Assembly: GCA_918807975.1 (NCBI GenBank)
Contig: OU964925.1
Coordinates: 31,283,608 to 31,347,607, forward strand
DNA length: 64,000 nt
Direction of reading: 5' to 3'
Source: Aplidium turbinatum
Lineage: Eukaryota; Chordata; Ascidiacea; Aplousobranchia; Polyclinidae
In this document: positions 58,957 to 64,000 of the stretch, in pieces
How the letters are laid out: each line of letters opens with the position of its first letter
Position numbering within the stretch: position 1 is the stretch's first letter
Translations under genes and position numbers: made by a program
Notes under the pieces: model-generated
The model's database searches: none
What the model saw: the letters and a program-made list of their open reading frames with translations, nothing else
What the model was told of the DNA's origin: nothing

Positions 58957-59033
58957 GCCAGCAAATCATTTTTTTACATTGATTCAACGTTTACAGACGT
59001 TGAATCAATGTAAATAGTGGTTGATTTGCTGGC
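58957..59033. repeat. small hairpin MITE
   Basis: GCCAGCAAATCA and TGATTTGCTGGC bound a second inner palindrome (TTACATTGATTCAACG and its inverse). 77 bp, non-coding. Confidence 0.7.
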
Positions 59034-59187
59034 AAGGTAGTAGTTTTTTCTGTCTGTTTTAATGAAGTTATGAAACCATGGCTACAGCTACCTGGTGTGT
59101 TTATTTCTAAATTGTTCTGTATGAATAACAATTACGAACAGCGAAAAGTTACAACCATTCAATTGTACATATACAAAATGTTATCAC

Positions 59188-59868
59188 TAGGGCGATTTTT
59201 TGTAACCAAAATGACTTCAATTTTGCGAAAAAGTCACCAAAAAGTAACTTTATTCAACGAAAAAACAAGAAAGCGAAAGAAATGGCAACAATTCCACATA
59301 AAAAAGCATCTAAATTAGTTTCAATTTGTACTCAAATCAGAATTACACATTCAAATTACACAATGTAATGTTTTACATTCTCTGGGAAGAAGTTTCTGTC
59401 AATCGAACACTTTATACAAGTTAGCTGTTGCAGGAAAAAACAAACACTTTAGCTGTTGCAGGGAAAACAATTGGTTAAATATAGTTAACACAATTTGTTT
59501 GATCACAAAAATTTATTAACAAGTTTTCGGTAATACACGTGATACAAACAAGCATGGGCTCGTGCATACCTAAAATCCATACCATAGTAGAAGATATATT
59601 AAAAGTCTTGGCATTACTGTACATAAAATGTAAATTCATCTCTCCAGTAGCAATAAAAGATATACAAATAGGGGAATTAGGCAAAAAAGTATGCAAAATA
59701 AAGTGACCTAACAAATGAAAAGTAATCTAAAAACACAAAAAGTGACTTTTGGTAACTTTATAACATCTTAAACATTGAGCCCCACAACCATGAAATTTTG
59801 GTTATACATTTCTTTTGTTAATTGGTACAACTATAAAAAATTAACTTTGGTTACAAAAAATCACCCTA
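59188..59868. mobile_element. TAGGG-type element, copy 4 (681-bp MITE)
   Basis: The ends are TAGGGCGATTTTTTGTAACC and GGTTACAAAAAATCACCCTA, with a perfect 8-bp duplication GTTATCAC (59180-59187 and 59869-59876). It has no recognisable coding sequence. It is nested in the Harbinger element, which is itself nested in TAGGG copy 3. Confidence 0.85.
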
Positions 59869-60439
59869 GTTATCACATAAATACTTAAACAGAGTAGCAA
59901 AGCTCAAATTTGTTATTTTTTACATTGCTCGATTTGTGCCTGTATCAGTTCATTTTTCGGTGTCATTACTCTTTTGGGGTGGACCACCGCCAGTGGTGAA
60001 GCGTTCTTGTTTTGCTTGGGCCTTCATGTTTGTCCACAACCTTCAAAGCGTACCCTCTTCTTTAACTGTCAAGGTTGAGGCACCATTAAAATCTTTGGTG
60101 AGTTCCCGCCAGGCATCATTTTTGTTGTGGATAGTCACACCATCACTCCATCAGTCTTCTTGCATTCAATAATATTGCGATATGTTGCAATGCAAGTGAG
60201 AAACAGATCTTTTTCGTGTGGAGAAAACTTTTGCGAACGTTGTTTTGACATTTTATAAATGAATTATATAAATTTAACAGTCAAGAAAAAATGTTGAAAT
60301 ATTTGTTCTACACTGAAATACAAAACAGTAAAATAATGTAGTCAAATCATTTCAGAAAAATTTATATTAGCCCAATGTTTATGAAAATAAATTTCTAGTT
60401 GGCAGTTGTGTCTTGATGAAATGCATTCCATTACCTCCA

Positions 60440-60590
60440 CCTTAACATCTAGCCGCCTGACTGGTGAGAGCGTCTGCTCGATAACTGTATGGTTCCTTCG
60501 CTGCTTCCAGTCGTCTGTTGTGTTGCATGTGTAATTGCAGTGTACTGTATGTTGTTGCAATGGGTGTAAAATAAAACATGTTGTTTTTAA
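60440..60590 (+). repeat. SINE (same 3' half as 12680-12925)
   Basis: A tRNA-like CTGGTGAGAGCGTCTGCTCG is followed by CGCTGCTTCCAGTCGTCTG and a body shared with 12815-12900. It lies inside the Harbinger element. Confidence 0.6.
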
Positions 60591-61653
60591 CAAAGCCTGA
60601 GCAGTACCGTACTGTAAACTGGTCTGGACAGTTTAGCACCCTGTAGTCTTGTAGTGGCATTGCCAGGAGTTTAAACAGCAAGGAGTCAATCCATATAGAT
60701 GGACCCCCTCCAGTGTGTTGACTTAGGCAACCCCAGTAACAGGTGAAGGCCTCCCTCAGAGAATTTTGAAAAAATTACATTAAATTTAGTTCATTCTGAG
60801 TTTTTCGAGCACAAAATGGTCAAAAACAAGATAAACCTCTTTCAAAATGCAACGGTTTCTATCAGGGCCATTGAGAGAACATTTCGGGCCCGGTACCAAG
60901 CAAAAATCCAGGCCCCCAAAGCTTTGAAAAGCAAAGCAACTTGTAAAGCGACCTTGCACAACCGTCGCTGACCCTTGAAATGCCCTTTCAAAACTTCTTA
61001 AAAAGCATGAGAAATGGTTTCTTGATATTAGACTGTCATAACACCTCTCCCATCCCAGGTTAGGAAACACTGTTCTAAGTGGAATTGTCTCAAAGATTCA
61101 CTTTCAAAATTCTGATGAACAACCTTGTAGCCTAACTGCATCTGCTAAATTCAGCTGATTTCAGGCTGCTTCTGCAACGTAGTGAAAGTTACGGCACCCC
61201 AACTTCAGTAGTTAAAACCAGGGAGCACTTTAAAAAGGTGTTTCATTGGCATCTGACAAAAGGGCTGCTTAGTATGCTACCTGGCTCAGTACATATTACA
61301 GCAGATATCATTTCGAGCAAATTTATGAATACCGGTCCAGCTTACGTTTCTACCAAATAATTTATCAGCAAATATAACGCTTTTTGCCATTGCTATGAAC
61401 AAATAATGTATGTAGGACGTAGGTACCTTTTCCTACCACTAAACTGTACTGAACCCCAAACAAAACTCATTGCTAGAGTTATGACTCAGCAAAAACCATC
61501 AACAGTCTGATTAAATCATTGATTAGCTAATCATGCACAAAATTTTGTTGGTGCATACCAACAACGAATTAACTTTAATCACTGTTTAGTTAATCAATGA
61601 TTAACTTTAATCATTGTTTAAGTTAATCACTGTTGGTGCATTCGACCCTAAGT

Positions 61654-61779
61654 CCCGTATTCTGAGACCCAACTTGAGTTCAAGCTGGAACACAAGTTGG
61701 ACTTGGGTTATGGTATAGCCTACCAAACAAGTCAAACTTGAGTTTCAGCTTGAACACAAGTTGGATCTTAGAATACGGG
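61654..61779. mobile_element. small MITE (126 bp)
   Basis: CCCGTATTCTGAGACCCAAC and TTGGATCTTAGAATACGGG are inverted. Inner parts GAGTTCAAGCTGGAACACA and TTCAGCTTGAACACA also pair. It begins just 6 bp after the Harbinger end. Confidence 0.7.
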
Positions 61780-61829
61780 CTTAAGTTATCTATAATCCTG
61801 CAAATAGTTACATTTTTTCAAAAACTGCA

Positions 61830-62770
61830 AGAACGATTAGTATCCAAGCCAGTTGGTTGACATATTATCATGATTGATGATGCATGCATATAATCGTCAA
61901 AGAGGCAGTTGGGCATCATCAACAGTGGGTGCTTCTTTTGCGAAGGAATGGTTGACACTTTCTGTGTTTTTCTGCCACTTGCAGGGTGTCTTGGTAGGCC
62001 TAATGTTCTTCGCTGTGAGAAGATCCCAAGAAGTCTGAGCTTAATTTTATATACCTTTCAGCACAGTCATTAATTACATTGCTTCCTAGGACATTTACCA
62101 GGTTTTCGTTTAAGATGCTGTTATCATGCCATTTATTAACAGGCAGGTGCAAAAATTTATGGTTCAGGTTTAACAAGTTGATAAAATAGCATGAATCTTG
62201 TCCAACTAAATCACCAATCCTTGTTGATGGCCCAAAGTGTTGTGGATTTGTTTTTCAAAAACAAATCCACAACACTTTGGAAATTTTGGTTTTTCAAACC
62301 CAGATCCATGTCGCTGTTTTGGGATGGCTGAGTGTGTATGTATCAATGCATTGTAGCATTCGATCAGCAATAAACCAAGTTTCTTCAACAGGGGTGTGTT
62401 CTCTGAATAGAGAAAGAGAAATAATTTTCTCTGTCAAGTACCAAAGGTGTCTCTTTAATGCCTTCAGAGCAATACAGTTATTGATGTTGCTGTAAGTGAA
62501 CAGCATCTTGTAAAACTTTAGATCATTCCATGGAGCATCAGTGGGCGATGGACATGTCAAGCACCACTGAGAATACACATGACATGAGTGACGAAGTTGA
62601 CAAAGCCTCTTATCTTTGAGGTTTGTTGAGTGGTAGTAACAGTGCCAAATGGAAGTTCTCCAATGTACTTTCCCAAAAGATATATCTTAATGGAGTAAAT
62701 CAGCTTTGCCGTCCATCTGGCTTTATGCAAAGCTCCTGGGTTTTTGAAGGTTATTGGATTTTGCAGTGAA
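61830..62770 (-). pseudogene. transposase-like protein relic of the 8.45-kb TAGGG element
   Basis: Blocks down the minus strand: NPGALHKARWTAKLIYSIKI, TDAPWNDLKFYKMLFTYS, LKALKRHLWYLTEKIISLSL, then (after a break holding a 49-bp palindrome) VNKWHDNSIL, INDCAERYIKLSSDFLG and QDTLQVAEKHRKCQP. Each pairs in order with a block of 21346-22420: GALHRARWMARAIYSLKI, APLNDLNF, RHLWNLSEGLI, NDLAERGVAL, VLQVVEHHRRKFP. Several frame changes and stops are present. Confidence 0.75.
62232..62280. repeat. 49-bp perfect palindrome
   Basis: CCAAAGTGTTGTGGATTTG and CAAATCCACAACACTTTGG with a TTTTTCAAAAA centre. It splits the transposase relic between its RHLWYLTE and C-terminal blocks. It may be a snap-back duplication. 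Confidence 0.8.
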
Positions 62771-62851
62771 TTTTCCAGGAAAATATGACCGAGTTCAATG
62801 AACTCTAATTAATCACCCCTCTGGAAACTATGCTGAGCAGTACAGCGTAAC

Positions 62852-63519
62852 ATGTGACTTACATTAGTATGACTGGAATTTATTTTAACTACCCATTACT
62901 GGATGGAGGCAATCATTTTGACCTTTCTTGCACAAGAAAACAACAACGCAGTGGTTTCAGTAGCTGAAATTAATGTAAACACTCTTTGGTGCGAAGACCA
63001 ATGCGTTAAGCACAACACACCACGTTGCTGCCTGCTTAATGGAGGTTGTGTGAGCCCCTGCTGTGCTATTACTTATTGTGATGTCCTATTACTTCATAGA
63101 TGGTTTTTGATAATATTGTGTCATGTGATTAATTTTGGTGTTGTGTCAGTTGCTGCCACTTATGTTTGGTTGTTCACATCGTATGTTTGGCTATTCAATA
63201 TTCATGCCAACTGCTTTTCTTATGTTGTGCAAAAATGAAAAAAAAAATTTTTTTGCTCAGATTATTATTTTGACAGCATTTTTGAATTAAAGTGGGGTAT
63301 GGCAATAACTTTGATACCCAACAACCCATGTCTATCTAAAGTGGTTTTTGAGTTATGGCAATTGGAGTAGGCAGAAATTTCGGAGTCGCGGTGGGGGGGG
63401 GGGTAAACGGGGGGCCATGAAATTAAAAATTATTTCCAGGTTATTTTTTTCCCAAATGGAACAGAATTAACTTAGGGACAAATTAAAACTCAAATAAAGG
63501 GAGCAAATGAAACACCCTA
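62852..63519 (+). repeat. right inverted arm of the TAGGG composite
   Basis: Near-identical inverse of 55070-55737. The 111-codon frame at 62903-63238 differs from its mirror at only about five residues. A long G run lies near 63393. Confidence 0.85.
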
Positions 63520-63543
63520 ATGAACATATTATATTCACAGTAA

Positions 63544-63770
63544 CCATCGGCGTAGCTAGCGGGGGGGTGTCCCCCCAGTTGGCAGTCTCCCCCTCGGTCG
63601 GAAGCTTGTGGCAGTAGAATATTTTTAAACGTAAACGAAAAAGCATAGTCAAAATTTTTTTTGAAATGGATTTGGCTCCTATTCTATTTGCTGGTTCCTA
63701 CTTCGCGCGTTCAGGGGTGCAAAATCATGGTCCGTCGCGGGCGGCACAAACCATAGCGATACGCCACTGA
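63544..63770. mobile_element. possible MITE with CAGTGGCGTA-type ends
   Basis: Left CATCGGCGTAGCTAGC and right AGCGATACGCCACTG are roughly inverted. A matching end, CAGTGGCGTATTTAG, sits at 20946. The target duplication is weak. The remaining bases to 64000 show no gene. Confidence 0.4.
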
Positions 63771-64000
63771 CAGTCGTCGGCTCCAGCTCGTAACCGAGCA
63801 TTGGTTTTGTCATCAAATCGAATTTGGCTTTGGATGTGGATGTCATATATGGCTTTGGAGGCCAGTATATGATGGAAAAGACGTTGGCAAAAGTCACATT
63901 GTATGGGGGGTAAGGATTGTATGGAGGGATGGACGTGGTAGTTTTAACTTTTCTAGTGTTCGTTTTTCTTGGGCTTTTTGTATCCTTTTTTTTTCGAAAA

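Larger units (their letters stand above)
55925..61648 (+). mobile_element. PIF/Harbinger element with nested elements
   Basis: The ends are GGGTCGAATGCACCAACAGT and CTGTTGGTGCATTCGACCC. A 3-bp TAA duplication (55922-55924 and 61649-61651) fits the TWA rule of Harbinger. Subterminal GATTAA/TTAATC motifs are many. A HARBI1-like C-terminal relic (58570-58691) agrees. It contains a hAT (57202-58407), a TAGGG element (59188-59868) and a SINE (about 60440-60590). Confidence 0.85.
55070..63519 (-). mobile_element. TAGGG-type element, copy 3, 8.45-kb composite
   Basis: The ends are TAGGGTGTTTCATTTGCTCC and its inverse, with a perfect 8-bp duplication ATGAACAT (55062-55069 and 63520-63527). The inverted arms are 668 bp (55070-55737 and 62852-63519). 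It carries a relic of the same transposase family as 20619-22818 (minus, 61830-62770), a PIF/Harbinger element (55925-61648) and a small MITE (61654-61779). Without the Harbinger insert it would be about 2.7 kb. Confidence 0.85.

Noticed and set aside
55070-63519. TGAACA 6-bp or TTAA-type duplication, suggesting Kolobok or IS3EU
   Set aside because: Taking the element as TAGGG...CCCTA gives a perfect 8-bp ATGAACAT, consistent with three other elements.
1-64000. LTR retroelement or other virus-derived element
   Set aside because: I saw no long terminal direct repeats and no gag, protease, integrase or capsid-like motifs.

Overview
The window is animal nuclear DNA: AT-rich, intron-bearing, and mostly made of nested transposable elements. 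Two host genes can be modelled with confidence. One is a mitochondrial calcium uniporter regulator of the MICU1 type (plus strand, eight coding exons, 40092-50890). The other is a NACHT-domain (NLR-like) NTPase gene (minus strand, four coding exons, 7161-11367). Short introns, a NACHT protein without visible LRRs, an L2-type LINE, Penelope-like elements and very many hAT elements fit an invertebrate deuterostome, most like an ascidian tunicate. The species assignment is inference.

Layout. 1-7100: two tRNA-derived SINEs, then a Penelope-like relic split by an element with CACTG ends (1723-7013). Inside those ends lie an unrecognised multi-exon gene for a small membrane protein (minus strand, about 2359-3660), a Mutator-like foldback element and a hAT MITE. 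7161-11367: the NACHT gene, with a hAT relic in one intron. 11.6-20 kb: hAT MITEs, SINEs, Penelope and LINE 3' ends, and one candidate first exon (19048-19125). 20.0-23.8 kb: a hAT element whose transposase gene is split by a second element with TAGGG ends. 25.3-33.4 kb: two copies of one LINE family, the second riddled with a hAT, a Mutator-like foldback carrying a Penelope palindrome, and two sister hATs just past its tail. 33.6-38.5 kb: a LINE interrupted by a TAGGG element, then a hAT inside a hAT. 39.1-50.9 kb: a hAT-like element just upstream of MICU1, then MICU1 with an almost intact L2 LINE in intron 5 and a SINE against exon 3. 53.8-63.5 kb: a 290-bp MITE, a LINE 3' end, and an 8.45-kb composite TAGGG element with 668-bp inverted arms. 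That element contains a PIF/Harbinger element, which itself contains a hAT and another TAGGG element.

Main result. Four elements (20619-22818, 33736-36151, 55070-63519, 59188-59868) share TAGGG...CCCTA ends and perfect 8-bp target duplications: ATATCCAC, CTCCACAT, ATGAACAT and GTTATCAC. All four fit nTnnnnAn, the target consensus of Ac-type hATs. Two of them carry relics of the same transposase-like protein family, which lacks the obvious hAT C-terminal signature seen in the ordinary hATs here. The parsimonious reading is a divergent hAT lineage with an under-described transposase. No functional tRNA, rRNA, CRISPR array or prokaryotic gene was found. Target duplications were read by eye from the sequence; family names come from remembered motifs, since no database search was possible.
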